Below are positions 26,645 to 34,886 of a stretch of 64,000 nt of DNA, piece by piece. Origin of the DNA: Methylobacterium sp. WSM2598. GTDB taxonomy: Bacteria > Pseudomonadota > Alphaproteobacteria > Rhizobiales > Beijerinckiaceae. The first letter of the stretch is position 1, and every line of letters starts with the position of its first letter. The notes beneath the pieces are model-generated. The model saw only the letters and a list, made by a program, of their open reading frames with translations. It was not told where the DNA came from and ran no database searches. A program made the translations under genes and the position numbers. The stretch covers positions 7,364,939 to 7,428,938 of the forward strand of contig NZ_KB900609.1 in assembly GCF_000379105.1 (NCBI RefSeq), in the 5' to 3' direction.

Positions 26645-26785
26645 CCTGGCAAGCCGACCGACAAAGCGCTGGCGGCGTCGCTCAACGGCCGCCCGCGGGA
26701 CGAGTGCCTGAACGCGAACCGGTTCCCGTCGTTGGCCGATGCCCGGGCCCAGATCGGGGCGTGGCGGCGGCCCGGGAGGCCGCCT
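26645..26785 (+). pseudogene. IS3-family transposase OrfB remnant
   Basis: One frame reads PGKPTDKALAASLNGRPRDE followed by CLNANRFPSLADARAQIGAWRR, which matches the end of the DDE domain of IS3-family OrfB (normally GKPTDNAF.E.FNGR.R.ECLN..WF..L.DA...I..WR). The frame is lost after WRR, where NEVRPHS would be expected. No upstream half or inverted repeats were found, so it is a relic. Confidence 0.75.
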
Positions 26786-26960
26786 AACGAGACCCGGAGG
26801 CCCACCCTCCGGCCGGACCAGGATCCGGGGGACCGCCACCCAGCTCTTCGGGGTCGGTCCACCGGGAGCGGCCATCCGGGCTCGAGGCCCGCGGCTTCGA
26901 TCCGCGGGCCTCCTCCGCGCGGACGCACGCACCCTGAACGATCCGCGTTCTCACGCGGCC

Positions 26961-27020
26961 TCGACCCTGAGCGGCCAATCGCGACGCTTGACGGAAATGT
27001 CCGGTTGCGGCGAGCATCAC
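26961..27020 (+). repeat. Dispersed repeat R3, copy a
   Basis: TCGACCCTGAGCGGCCAATC and GGAAATGTCCGGTTGCGGCG; related copies lie near 49740, 53974 and 61256. The following 27021-27506 is AT-rich, shows no gene, and presumably holds the promoter of the DUF2231 gene. Confidence 0.75.
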
Positions 27021-27506
27021 GGACAGTCGTTGTTCATGGATGGCGCGAGACGGCGTGCTCCTATTTGCCGCACTAACCATTCCGTGATCCGGCACAATGC
27101 CGCAGCGCTATTGTGAGCAACGCGCGCGGTACGGCTAGGCTGGAACAGTGCATATAGGTGCGAGTTGGTGGCTCACGCACCGCATGCCAGCATCAATATG
27201 CGACGAAGTGACAGCGTCCGGCCGCAAACAGCGCCCGGGAACGGCTTGGTCCCGAGATGAGGATGCTCCGAGTGGCAAGCATGCGGATATGCTCACTCAG
27301 GAAATCGGCGGACATCCTGACGGCGGCCGCCTGAATGTGATTACAATAAGCAATTCGACGCGAGAACACCAAGCATAGCAATTTATTCTTCCAAACACAA
27401 ATGCATGTCTTTCCAAGTTTCGTAAGAAAATTCGGACAATTGTGATCTCTGCAATGATGCGTCGCGCGCAATTTATGCGGCGACGGTGAAATATAAAAGG
27501 AGAAAT

Positions 27507-28007
27507 ATGATGAATCTACACGTCACGCCGGCTCAGCGGATGTATTCTCAGCTCACTCCGGAACGGGACGGAGACCGCGCCAATCCGACGCGAGGTCTGC
27601 CGAGCACGGCCGCGATTGTCGGCCACCCTGTCCACCCGATGATGATCCCATTTCCAATCGCGTTTCTGACCAGTGCGCTCCTGACCGACATCGCCGCAGG
27701 TGCAACGCGCGATCCGTTCTGGGCGCGCGCGTCGAAGCTCCTGCTGGGAGCTGGGATCGCGTCCGGAGTGGCCGCCGGCGCGGTCGGCGCGATCGACTAC
27801 CTCACGATCCGCCGGGCGCGACAGAAGCCGGCCGGCCGCCTGCATGCCTACGGCAACGCCGCGGCCCTGGCCCTCGCCGCTGCGAACCTCGCCCGGCGGT
27901 CTGGCCGCGATCGCGACCAGGCCGGCGATGCAACCGACGTCGCCCTGTCGGGCGCAACGGCGGCATTGCTCGGCATCACGGGCTGGGCCGGCGCGGAACT
28001 CTCCTAG
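27507..28007 (+). CDS. DUF2231 membrane protein, apparently ended early by a TAG
   Basis: 166 residues from ATG 27507, which follows AAAAGGAGAAAT; a second ATG is adjacent. The DUF2231 hallmark GHPVHPMMIPFPIAFLTSAL is present near residue 45, with about four membrane helices. The frame ends ITGWAGAELS then TAG, but the same frame continues RHMVGVDGHADQHTDEEKRV to a TGA at 28076. Family members normally read GGEL.YRH.VGV here, so a Tyr codon has probably become TAG, removing the last ~24 residues. It leads a group of small stress-type genes. Confidence 0.85.
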   Translation: MMNLHVTPAQRMYSQLTPERDGDRANPTRGLPSTAAIVGHPVHPMMIPFPIAFLTSALLTDIAAGATRDPFWARASKLLLGAGIASGVAAGAVGAIDYLTIRRARQKPAGRLHAYGNAAALALAAANLARRSGRDRDQAGDATDVALSGATAALLGITGWAGAELS

Positions 28008-28169
28008 CGCCACATGGTCGGCGTGGATGGCCATGCCGACCAGCACACTGACGAGGAGAAGCGCGTGGTGTCCTGAGCGAGCATGCCACCGTCCTGCACA
28101 GCGAAGCCGCGGGCACGCGGATCAACCGCCCAGCCCGCTCGTTGACGGGCTGATTCATGAGGGTTTTCG

Positions 28170-28535
28170 ATGCGCGCTTCTCTTGTTCTTGTTCTTGCAA
28201 CCGCAGCCTCGATCCTGGCGAATGCGCCGGGCGCACAGGCCTCCTCGTGCTCTGAGCAGATCGCGACGATCGAGCGGCGCCTCGACAGTGCCGGTGCCGA
28301 GCGGGTGACCGGCCGGGAGCCTCCGGGCGGCCCAACGTCCTCGAACTCACCGAAGGCCCTGGACAAGCCGCCGGAGGCGAAGCCCTCGGACCGGACGCTT
28401 CAGCCCTCCGCATCGGGCGTTCAGGAGGCCCGCGAACTCATTCGGAAAGCGCGCGCGCAGCAGCAGGCAGGTGACGAGAAGGGCTGCAACGATACGATGA
28501 CTCGCGCCAAGGAGAAAGCCGGCGCCCTGCCATAA
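28170..28535 (+). CDS. Secreted small hypothetical protein
   Basis: 121 residues from ATG 28170. It has a signal peptide (MRASLVLVLATAASILANAPGAQA) and then a mature part with a Pro-rich middle and a helical C terminus (EARELIRKARAQQQAGDEKGC). Two Cys (CSEQ and GCND) could form a disulfide. The shape, helix plus low-complexity linker plus helix, is common in uncharacterised periplasmic proteins of Rhizobiales. A convergent terminator follows 42 bp downstream. Confidence 0.65.
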   Translation: MRASLVLVLATAASILANAPGAQASSCSEQIATIERRLDSAGAERVTGREPPGGPTSSNSPKALDKPPEAKPSDRTLQPSASGVQEARELIRKARAQQQAGDEKGCNDTMTRAKEKAGALP

Positions 28536-28576
28536 GGCACGGCGGAAATTCGCGCGATCTGGCCATATCGTCTGAG

Positions 28577-28607
28577 AGCGGGCCGGCCTCGTCGAGGTCG
28601 GCCCGCT
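28577..28607. terminator. Hairpin between convergent genes
   Basis: AGCGGGCCGGCCT and AGGTCGGCCCGCT pair with one mismatch around a CGTCG loop. It lies between the stops of the secreted protein gene and the DUF892 gene. Confidence 0.65.
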
Positions 28608-28622
28608 GCCTGTTCGGGGCGG

Positions 28623-29120
28623 TTACTTGGCGGCGACTTGCTGCAGGCTCTCGGCCAGCTTGGTCGCGTACGCGTCGCCCTTGTAGATTTCCGCGGTGGC
28701 CTGCTTCAGCTTCGCCGCGTCCTCTGACTGGCCCAGCGCCTGAGCGTACGCGGCAGCCGTCCCGAACCCCGCCAGGCCGTAATGCGTCATGCGCTGGTAC
28801 TGGGCGATCAGCACCACGTCGCGCAGCCTGCCGTCCTGCGGCGCCTCCTGCGAGCCGTGCTTTTGCGCCTCGGCGACGAGGCCGGCCATGCCCTTGCAGT
28901 ATTCCGGCTCCGCCCGCCCGCCGGCTCGCTCAATCAGGCTGCGCAGGGTCTCGGAGTGCTTGGTGATGCCCCCGACGGAATGCTCGAGCATCTGCTTCAG
29001 TTTCGGGTCGCTCGCTTGGCTCGTCAGCTGCCTGATGGCGCCTGCCATTTGGTCGTTTGCCGACCAGAGATCCTTCAGCTCGTCGAGGTAAACCTCTTTG
29101 AGGCGGCTCGGTGCGGCCAT
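28623..29120 (-). CDS. DUF892 (YciE/YciF-like) ferritin-like protein
   Basis: 165 residues. The start LKEVYLDELKDLWSANDQM is the classic first helix of DUF892 proteins, which are four-helix bundles with a possible di-iron site. Acidic and His residues suited to metal binding occur in LDEL, MLEHSVGGITKHSETL and AQYQRMTHYG. YciE/YciF-type proteins accumulate under osmotic, acid or stationary stress. It lies downstream of the ICMT and polyketide synthase genes on the same strand, 98 bp away, and might be co-transcribed. Confidence 0.85.
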   Translation of the reverse strand: MAAPSRLKEVYLDELKDLWSANDQMAGAIRQLTSQASDPKLKQMLEHSVGGITKHSETLRSLIERAGGRAEPEYCKGMAGLVAEAQKHGSQEAPQDGRLRDVVLIAQYQRMTHYGLAGFGTAAAYAQALGQSEDAAKLKQATAEIYKGDAYATKLAESLQQVAAK

Positions 29121-29218
29121 GGCACGGCTCCTTCATGAGGTGAAATGCTCGATCAACCGCGCGCACGAACCCGTGTTCCGCCTCACGCGCGCGGGGCAGG
29201 ATCCATTGGTCGGCGCCG

Positions 29219-29746
29219 CTATCGGGGAGCGACGCGGACTGTGCCCAGGGCCGCGTTCTCGGCGCGAATGCGGATCGCCAGCACAGCCGCATTGAGGATG
29301 CTGAATACGATCGCGTAGCCGATGAGGCCGAACGCGAGTGGCAGCGCCGCGATCTCGCCCGTCACGACGGCGTAGTTCGGATGCGAGAACAGGCGGTAGG
29401 GCCCGCGCCGCACCAGCGGTGCCTGCGGGAGCACGATGATCCGCGTCGTCCAGCGCTCTCCCAAGCTGGCCAGCACCCAGAGCCTGCCGGCCTGCAGCAG
29501 GATGAACACGGAGAGCCAGGTCGGATCCACGGGTTGTGACCAAGCCAGGAGCCAGAGCCCGGCGAGCCAAGCGGCGTGAAGGACGACGATCAGCCCGTAA
29601 TGTTCCGGCGCCACCTCGACACCGCCCCGCGACAGGAGACGCCGCGTGTTCCGGCGCGCCAGCACGAGTTCGCCCAGCCGTTGCAGCGTGACCAGTGCGA
29701 GGACCAGGATCGCGGCCGTCACGACGGGCTCCTCAGCGAGGCGCAA
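29219..29746 (-). CDS. ICMT-type membrane methyltransferase
   Basis: 175 residues with four to five membrane helices. The C-terminal RRGPYRLFSHPNYAVVTGEIAALPL segment is the S-adenosylmethionine-binding motif of isoprenylcysteine carboxyl methyltransferase-like enzymes (GPY...HPNY). The start overlaps the end of the type III polyketide synthase gene by 28 bp, so the two are translationally coupled. In phenolic-lipid operons of the srs type, a methyltransferase in this position modifies the alkylresorcinol made by the synthase; that role is inferred here. Confidence 0.85.
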   Translation of the reverse strand: MRLAEEPVVTAAILVLALVTLQRLGELVLARRNTRRLLSRGGVEVAPEHYGLIVVLHAAWLAGLWLLAWSQPVDPTWLSVFILLQAGRLWVLASLGERWTTRIIVLPQAPLVRRGPYRLFSHPNYAVVTGEIAALPLAFGLIGYAIVFSILNAAVLAIRIRAENAALGTVRVAPR

Positions 29747-30777
29747 CTCGCCGTGAACCCTGGTCCCATCGCGGTCAGCACCGAGCGGGGCGGCAGACCG
29801 GCCTTGCGGGCGCGGTCGAGCACGAACAGCACGGTGGGGGCTGACATGTTGCCGAACTGCGACAGAACCGCGCGCTCGTGGTCGAGCGCGCCCTGGCCGA
29901 TCGCGAGGCTGCGCTCAAGTGCCGTGATGACCTTGGTCCCGCCCGCGTGGCAGATGAACCGGTCGACCTGCTCGGGACCGAGCTGCCAGCGCTCGAGCAG
30001 GCCGAGGACCGCCGGGCCCACATTCGCCTCCGCGAAGGGCGGGATGGCGCGGGCGAAGATGACGCCGAAGCCGGCCTCCTCGACGTCCCAGCCCATGATG
30101 TCGAGCGTGTCCGGCCAGGTGTGATCGCCCGTCGCCTCCACCTCGACCACGCCGGCGTCCCCGCCCGCGCGCAGGATGCACGCCGCGGCCCCGTCCCCGA
30201 ACAGGGCGGTGGCGACGATGCTGGCCTTGGTGAGCTTGTCGAGGCGGAAGGCCAGCGTGCAGAGCTCGACGGTGACGAACAGCACGTTGGAGCCTGGGCG
30301 GCTCTCGGCCAACCGGCTCGCGACCGCGAGTCCCGAGACGCCGCCGCCGCACCCGAGCCCGAAGACCGGAACCCGCATGACATCGTGGCGCAGGCCGAGC
30401 CGCTGCAGGACGCGTGCCTCCAGGCTCGGCGTCGCGATGCCGGTCGACGACACTGTGACCACGGCATCGACGTCCCGGGCGAGGAGCTCCGCCTCGTCCA
30501 GCGCCTTCGTGGCGGCCTCGGCGAACAGGTCCTCCGCCCCCCGCAGGTACGCGGCCGTCCGTTCCGGCCAGCCGCGCGCCTGCATGTACCAGTCGATCGG
30601 CTGAACGGAATGCCGCTTGTGGATGCCCGTGGTGGCGAACACGCGCGACAGTCGGTCGAACTCGCCGTAGCGTTCGGAGAACAGGGTGCTGGCCATCTCG
30701 GCAACGTCCGTCTGGCGAAGGACGTGGGGTGGGACCGCGGTCGCCAGCGACAGAAGCCGTGCGCGTGTGGACGTCAT
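29719..30777 (-). CDS. Type III polyketide synthase
   Basis: 352 residues from ATG 30777, the usual length. The catalytic triad is visible: C143 in FGLGCGGGVSG, H277 in FICHAGGTKV and N310 in QFGNMSAPTV. The GFGPG loop is replaced by MGPGFTASC near the C terminus, also common in bacterial enzymes. The product is probably an alkylresorcinol or alkylpyrone made from a fatty-acyl starter and malonyl-CoA; plant-type chalcone synthesis is unlikely in bacteria. It is coupled to an ICMT-type methyltransferase, and a FAD monooxygenase lies 301 bp upstream on the same strand. Confidence 0.92.
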   Translation of the reverse strand: MTSTRARLLSLATAVPPHVLRQTDVAEMASTLFSERYGEFDRLSRVFATTGIHKRHSVQPIDWYMQARGWPERTAAYLRGAEDLFAEAATKALDEAELLARDVDAVVTVSSTGIATPSLEARVLQRLGLRHDVMRVPVFGLGCGGGVSGLAVASRLAESRPGSNVLFVTVELCTLAFRLDKLTKASIVATALFGDGAAACILRAGGDAGVVEVEATGDHTWPDTLDIMGWDVEEAGFGVIFARAIPPFAEANVGPAVLGLLERWQLGPEQVDRFICHAGGTKVITALERSLAIGQGALDHERAVLSQFGNMSAPTVLFVLDRARKAGLPPRSVLTAMGPGFTASCASLRSPS

Positions 30778-31078
30778 GCGGCGGATCCTCGGCGAGGCAG
30801 CTTGGGAGTGGAACGCTGCCCTCCGATCCGGGGCGGCCATTCCAATCGGCCAACAAGGAGGAGGGCACAATGTTTCTGCCGCGACGATTTAGCGTCGAAG
30901 ACGAGATCGGGCCGGAACGGAGCCGACCTGGACCTCGGCCCGGTCGGTCGCGGCGGGCCGGAGGCCGCGCACGCTCGGCGCGTGCGCCAGGGTGATGAGG
31001 GGGGTGCGTCGCCGAACGCGCCGAGAGCCGCGGGCACGGTCGTGGTCGGGCCACGGGCGGCTCGTCCATCCGACGGTC
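30778..31078. other. Intergenic before the polyketide synthase
   Basis: A 301-bp gap between the monooxygenase stop and the synthase start. It probably holds the synthase promoter. A short plus-strand ORF with a good ribosome site starts at 30870 but has low-complexity Arg-rich coding and is not called. Confidence 0.4.
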
Positions 31079-32722
31079 CTAGAGGTGGGGTGAGTCGCGG
31101 CACAGCGACCCGTCATCGGCGCTCGCGTCTGCGGCTGCCGGGGCGGTGGGCCCGCTTGGGGACGGCCCGACGAGCCAACGCGCAGCGTACCGGTGAAGAC
31201 GCGCGAGGTCCCGGCGCTGCGCGATCAGTGCCACGTGCCGATCCGGCCGGACCAGGACGAGGCTTGCGCGCGGAAGGATCATCCTGGCGGAAGCGGGCGC
31301 GACCCGGATCCGGATGGTGTCGCTCCAGGGAGCGAGCAGGGAGCGGATCGCGGCATGCTCCGCCGCCGACGCGTCGAGCGGCAGCAGGAGTGTCCAGGAG
31401 CGGTAGTCGAGGCAGCCGTGGAGGCGGTCGGGCGTATCGTCCTCACCGGCGTCGGGAAGGCGGTCGCCCGGACGCAGTCCCCGCGGCGCTCGCGCCGGGG
31501 CGGTCGCGCCTCCGGCCAGCGGGCCGTCACGGTGATGGTCGTCGACGTCGCTCACCGCGCGCTCGACCCACCGGATCGGGGCGGAATGCGCCAGCGCCGC
31601 CCACAGGGCGCCCTCCCGCAGGAGGAGGCCGGGTCGCGAACTCGGCGTCTCGACGAGATTGTAGCGCATCAGGCTCAGGAAGCGCCTCACGCTGGCGCGC
31701 TGCTCGTCCTCGTAGCTGTCGAGCAGCAGGTCCGGGGCTCGCTTTCCGTGAACGGCGGCCAGCTTCCAGGCAAGATTGTGGGCGCCCCGCAATCCCAGGC
31801 TCATGCCGTGACCGCCGAGCGATGACCACACGTGCGCCGCGTCGCCCGCGAGGAGCACGCGACCCCGGCGCATCCGGGCGGCGAGGCGGGTCTGGAAACG
31901 CGCGCGGTTGAACCAGGTCGCCCGTTCGAGCCGGATCTCGGGCGTCCCCGCAACCCGCGCGATCAGCGCCTCGGCCTCCGCCAGCGACGGCGGCGCGTGC
32001 GCGTCCGGATCCGGGTCGGTCGCGTAGCAGAAGAAGCGGCAGGAGCCCTCCGCAACGGGAAAGCAGCCGAGGCACGCGCCGGGGGCGAGGAAATAGTAGC
32101 CCTCGCGCGCGTTGGCCGGGTGCCGCCAGCGGGGGACGGCGTTGACCTGCAGGATCTGCAGATCAGGGACGCGGTGCCCTTCGAACGCGATCCCGAGGCG
32201 ATCCCGCACGAGGCTGCGGGAGCCGTCGCAGCCGACCAGCCAGGCGCTGCGCCACGCGCGGGCCCGCCCGGCGCAATCGGCGAGCATCGTCGTCACACCG
32301 CACGGATCGGGCGAGAGGTCGCGCGCCTCGCATCCCCACGCGACCTCGGCCCCGAGCGCGCGCAAGCGGCCTTCGAGGAGGCGCTCCGTCACGTGCTGCT
32401 CGATCAGGAGCGGGGTCGGGTAGGCGCTGGCGACGGAGCCCAGCTGGGCGGCTCCGAGGCGCCGGCCCTGCCCGTAGAAGTGCACCGTGCGGAGCGTGTT
32501 GGCCGCCTCCGACACGGCGGCCCCGAGGCCCAGGTCGTCGAGCACCTCGGCCCCGCGCGGCCAGATCACGGCGGCGCGGGGTTCGTTCTTCGGGCCTCGT
32601 GCCCGGTCGACAACGCGCACCGACAGCCCGTGCAGCCGAAGACCGATCGCAAGAGCCAGCCCGACCGGGCCGGCCCCGACGATGAGGACGTCGCTGTCCA
32701 GATCGACACGGAGGTCGCGCAT
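31079..32722 (-). CDS. FAD-dependent aromatic monooxygenase (PheA/TfdB/UbiH class)
   Basis: 547 residues. The FAD-binding DVLIVGAGPVGLALAIGL lies at 11-28, the DG motif GCDGSRSLVRDRLG near 165 and the GD motif RGRVLLAGDAAHVWSSLGG near 295, followed by GLRGAHNLAWKLAAV. The ~180-residue C-terminal thioredoxin-like part typical of phenol hydroxylases is present in reduced form. It hydroxylates an aromatic ring with NAD(P)H and O2. Beside a type III polyketide synthase and an ICMT-type methyltransferase it matches the srsABC plan, where it would oxidise the resorcinol ring toward a quinone. Confidence 0.9.
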   Translation of the reverse strand: MRDLRVDLDSDVLIVGAGPVGLALAIGLRLHGLSVRVVDRARGPKNEPRAAVIWPRGAEVLDDLGLGAAVSEAANTLRTVHFYGQGRRLGAAQLGSVASAYPTPLLIEQHVTERLLEGRLRALGAEVAWGCEARDLSPDPCGVTTMLADCAGRARAWRSAWLVGCDGSRSLVRDRLGIAFEGHRVPDLQILQVNAVPRWRHPANAREGYYFLAPGACLGCFPVAEGSCRFFCYATDPDPDAHAPPSLAEAEALIARVAGTPEIRLERATWFNRARFQTRLAARMRRGRVLLAGDAAHVWSSLGGHGMSLGLRGAHNLAWKLAAVHGKRAPDLLLDSYEDEQRASVRRFLSLMRYNLVETPSSRPGLLLREGALWAALAHSAPIRWVERAVSDVDDHHRDGPLAGGATAPARAPRGLRPGDRLPDAGEDDTPDRLHGCLDYRSWTLLLPLDASAAEHAAIRSLLAPWSDTIRIRVAPASARMILPRASLVLVRPDRHVALIAQRRDLARLHRYAARWLVGPSPSGPTAPAAADASADDGSLCRDSPHL

Positions 32723-32741
32723 CGGTCGGCGCCGGGCCGGC

Positions 32742-33251
32742 TCAGCTGTCGGCCTTCGCGCCCGCCGTCGTGCGCTCGATGTAGGCGCGGGTCACGGACT
32801 CGATGAGGCCGTCGACGCGCTGCGCCGCCTGCTTCTCCTCCTCGAGGGACTTGCGGAACAGGGGCGCGTGCTCAGGGTGACCCGCGGCCTCAGCGATGAC
32901 GATCAGCGAGCGATAGGCGGCGATCTGGTCGTACTGGTAGGCGTAGCCCGCGTAGAGGTTCTTGAGTGTCTCATCCTGGGCCAAGGCGTGCACGGCTGCG
33001 CCGATCTTGCCGGCGGTGTTGGTGACCGTCTCCTTCAGGGTCGAGGCGCTGGCGTCGAGAGCTGAGAGCGCCTGCTCGACTCTTCTGATCTGCTCGCGCG
33101 TGATGCCGACATGCGCCTGCAGGGTCTTCGCGTACTCGGGGTAGTGCTCAAGACCGGTGAGCTGATGCTCCATCTGGCTGAGGCCTTGGGTTTCGAGAGC
33201 GTGTGTATTGCGCAGAGCGGTCGTGTAGATCGAGCTGATGTCGGTAGCCAT
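32742..33251 (-). CDS. Second DUF892 (YciE/YciF-like) ferritin-like protein
   Basis: 169 residues from ATG 33251, chosen because GGAGAAAT precedes it. The helices are recognisable: SSIYTTALRNTHALETQGLS, EHYPEYAKTLQAHVGITREQ and LYAGYAYQYDQIAAYRSL, with E/H positions for a di-iron site. It lies 19 bp upstream of the monooxygenase start and is likely co-transcribed with it. The polyketide cluster is thus bracketed by two ferritin-like stress proteins that are only distantly alike. Confidence 0.8.
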   Translation of the reverse strand: MATDISSIYTTALRNTHALETQGLSQMEHQLTGLEHYPEYAKTLQAHVGITREQIRRVEQALSALDASASTLKETVTNTAGKIGAAVHALAQDETLKNLYAGYAYQYDQIAAYRSLIVIAEAAGHPEHAPLFRKSLEEEKQAAQRVDGLIESVTRAYIERTTAGAKADS

Positions 33252-33336
33252 ACATTTCTCCATAGATGCAGTGATGCCCGCGTTGATCGGCTGCGCGAGG
33301 CATGATTTGCTGGAACGTCAATGCGGTGAATTGGCT

Positions 33337-33741
33337 TTACCGCTTGAACTTGCCCTCGTACTTGAATTCCGGAGCAGATTTAAGTTGATCTTTGCTCGCA
33401 CCAACGATGGCCTTCCACTTTTTATTCTCCTCGTCGTAGCCAAGGGAGATGGAGTTCGGCTGGACGGCAACGTAGCGCTCGCCCATGCCGAGGAAGCCGC
33501 CGACCGAAACGATGTATCCTTTCAGCTGGCCACTCTCGAGGACAAGATCTTTGATCCCGCCAACTGTATTCTGCTGCCCATCGACGACGTTGAGGCCGAT
33601 GAGACTGTAGCTGAGCACGGCATCCTGAGGGACGGTGATGAACTCGGGCCCGCGCGTGGGGACCTTCTGATTGTCGTCCACCGCAAAGGCCGGTGTCGCG
33701 ATGGCGGCGGTTAAAGCAATTGCCAGGAATGAACGCCGCAT
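33337..33741 (-). CDS. Secreted PRC-barrel domain protein
   Basis: 134 residues with a clear signal peptide (MRRSFLAIALTAAIATPAFA). A PRC-barrel-like domain covers ~35-120 (LIGLNVVDGQQNTVGGIKDLVLESG ... YVAVQPNSISL). Periplasmic PRC-barrel proteins of Rhizobiales are linked to envelope stress, but no specific role is known. It is the first gene of the minus-strand series 33741 to 28623 and lies 85 bp before the second DUF892 gene. The 5' region is AT-rich. Confidence 0.85.
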   Translation of the reverse strand: MRRSFLAIALTAAIATPAFAVDDNQKVPTRGPEFITVPQDAVLSYSLIGLNVVDGQQNTVGGIKDLVLESGQLKGYIVSVGGFLGMGERYVAVQPNSISLGYDEENKKWKAIVGASKDQLKSAPEFKYEGKFKR

Positions 33742-34826
33742 GGGAGGCTCCTGTCGTTGAAGATTCGTCCGCTCTCCAATGCGTCGGGCATGATCTCGTT
33801 CCGGCCTGCGACCTTCTGTACATCTACTTTCCCGCCTTGCATCATTTCTTTTCGCTCTTATGATTCAGATATATGATATTTATACAATCCCTTGTGCACA
33901 CATTTCAATAAAGCCATTCATAGATCGTGAGAAAAATAATAGCGACGCAATAACGGCGCATGTACGGCCCGGATCCTCGCCAGGAGCGCAAGATTGCGGC
34001 TAAATAACTCATGGAATTTATCAAATTTATTGCAGCTTAAAGAATGCGGCCGTATTTAGAGCACAACGCAAGCGGCGGCAGTCGGATCGTAGAAAATGTG
34101 ATATCAATTTCATTTGGTCCACGAGATCTTTGGGCAGTCGAAGGACAGGGCGGTCGCGATGAGCGGCGGGTTGGCGGCCGGCATGCCGAACACGGCTCCG
34201 CCCCCGGGCATGCCGGAGTGCCTCGCGTCCGTGGCGAGGGCCTGGAGGCGGTTCTGAGTCGTGACAGCGCATTCGCTGTCGTGAGCAGGCAGACAATCCT
34301 CGTGTGCTGCCGGGGCTGCTGCGAGCGGCAGGCCTATCCCTGGCCGCGTCCAGTCATGACGACCGGTCTCGTCATCGGAGGACCGGCGGCTGGAGGGAAA
34401 GCGGATGGCCGCTGCACCGGGCGACATCGCGGACAGGGTCAGCCACGGCCAAGCCTGCACGGTCATCGAGCCATCCTTCCCGGAGAAGTCGGCCAGAGCT
34501 GCTGGCCACCCCGGCACAATTGTCTTGCGCTCCACCTGTTTCGGCGTGAGGCAATTCGCCGCCCGCTGGCATGCGGCTGGGGGTGGCGGGTTTACGGCGC
34601 GACCGACCGGTCTCGAACCGTGCGGCGAGCGGGCGATGCAGCCGCCTGCTCGGGTGCTGAGCCAGCCTGTGGTCGCGCTGTCGCCGCTCTGCCGGGGGCG
34701 AGCTGCCGAGCGCGGCGACGGCGAGCCGAACAGTCCGGTGTGCCGGCACGACGCTCGTGAGGTGCACGTGGCCCGGCGGCCCCACCCCGACCCGCCGGCT
34801 CGGGTGCGGCGGGCCGCGTGCCCTCC
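33742..34826. other. Long intergenic region without a supported gene
   Basis: The left part (33830-34120) is very AT-rich; the right part is GC-rich with several open frames in all phases and no recognisable product. It separates the stress/polyketide region from the hydantoinase island and may mark an island boundary. Confidence 0.4.
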
Positions 34827-34855
34827 TTGACACCCCATCCTCGGCGCCGCATCCT
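34827..34855 (+). promoter_or_regulatory. Tentative promoter of hyuA operon
   Basis: TTGACA at 34827-34832 is a perfect -35 hexamer. Seventeen bases later lies CATCCT, a weak -10, ending against the palindromic operator. Confidence 0.4.
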
Positions 34856-34873
34856 TAACTAACTGGTTAGTTA
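34856..34873. promoter_or_regulatory. Palindromic operator, probable TetR site
   Basis: TAACTAAC-TG-GTTAGTTA: perfect 8-base arms around a 2-base centre, 13 bp before the hyuA start and just past the likely -10. The third gene of the operon encodes a TetR regulator, so autorepression is likely. Confidence 0.7.
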
Positions 34874-34886
34874 GAAGAGGTTCCCG

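Noticed and set aside
30870..30995. 41-residue plus-strand ORF with AAGGAGGAG upstream
   Set aside because: Good ribosome site, but the coding is Arg/Pro/Gly low complexity and it lies in the likely promoter of the divergent polyketide synthase; not enough to call.
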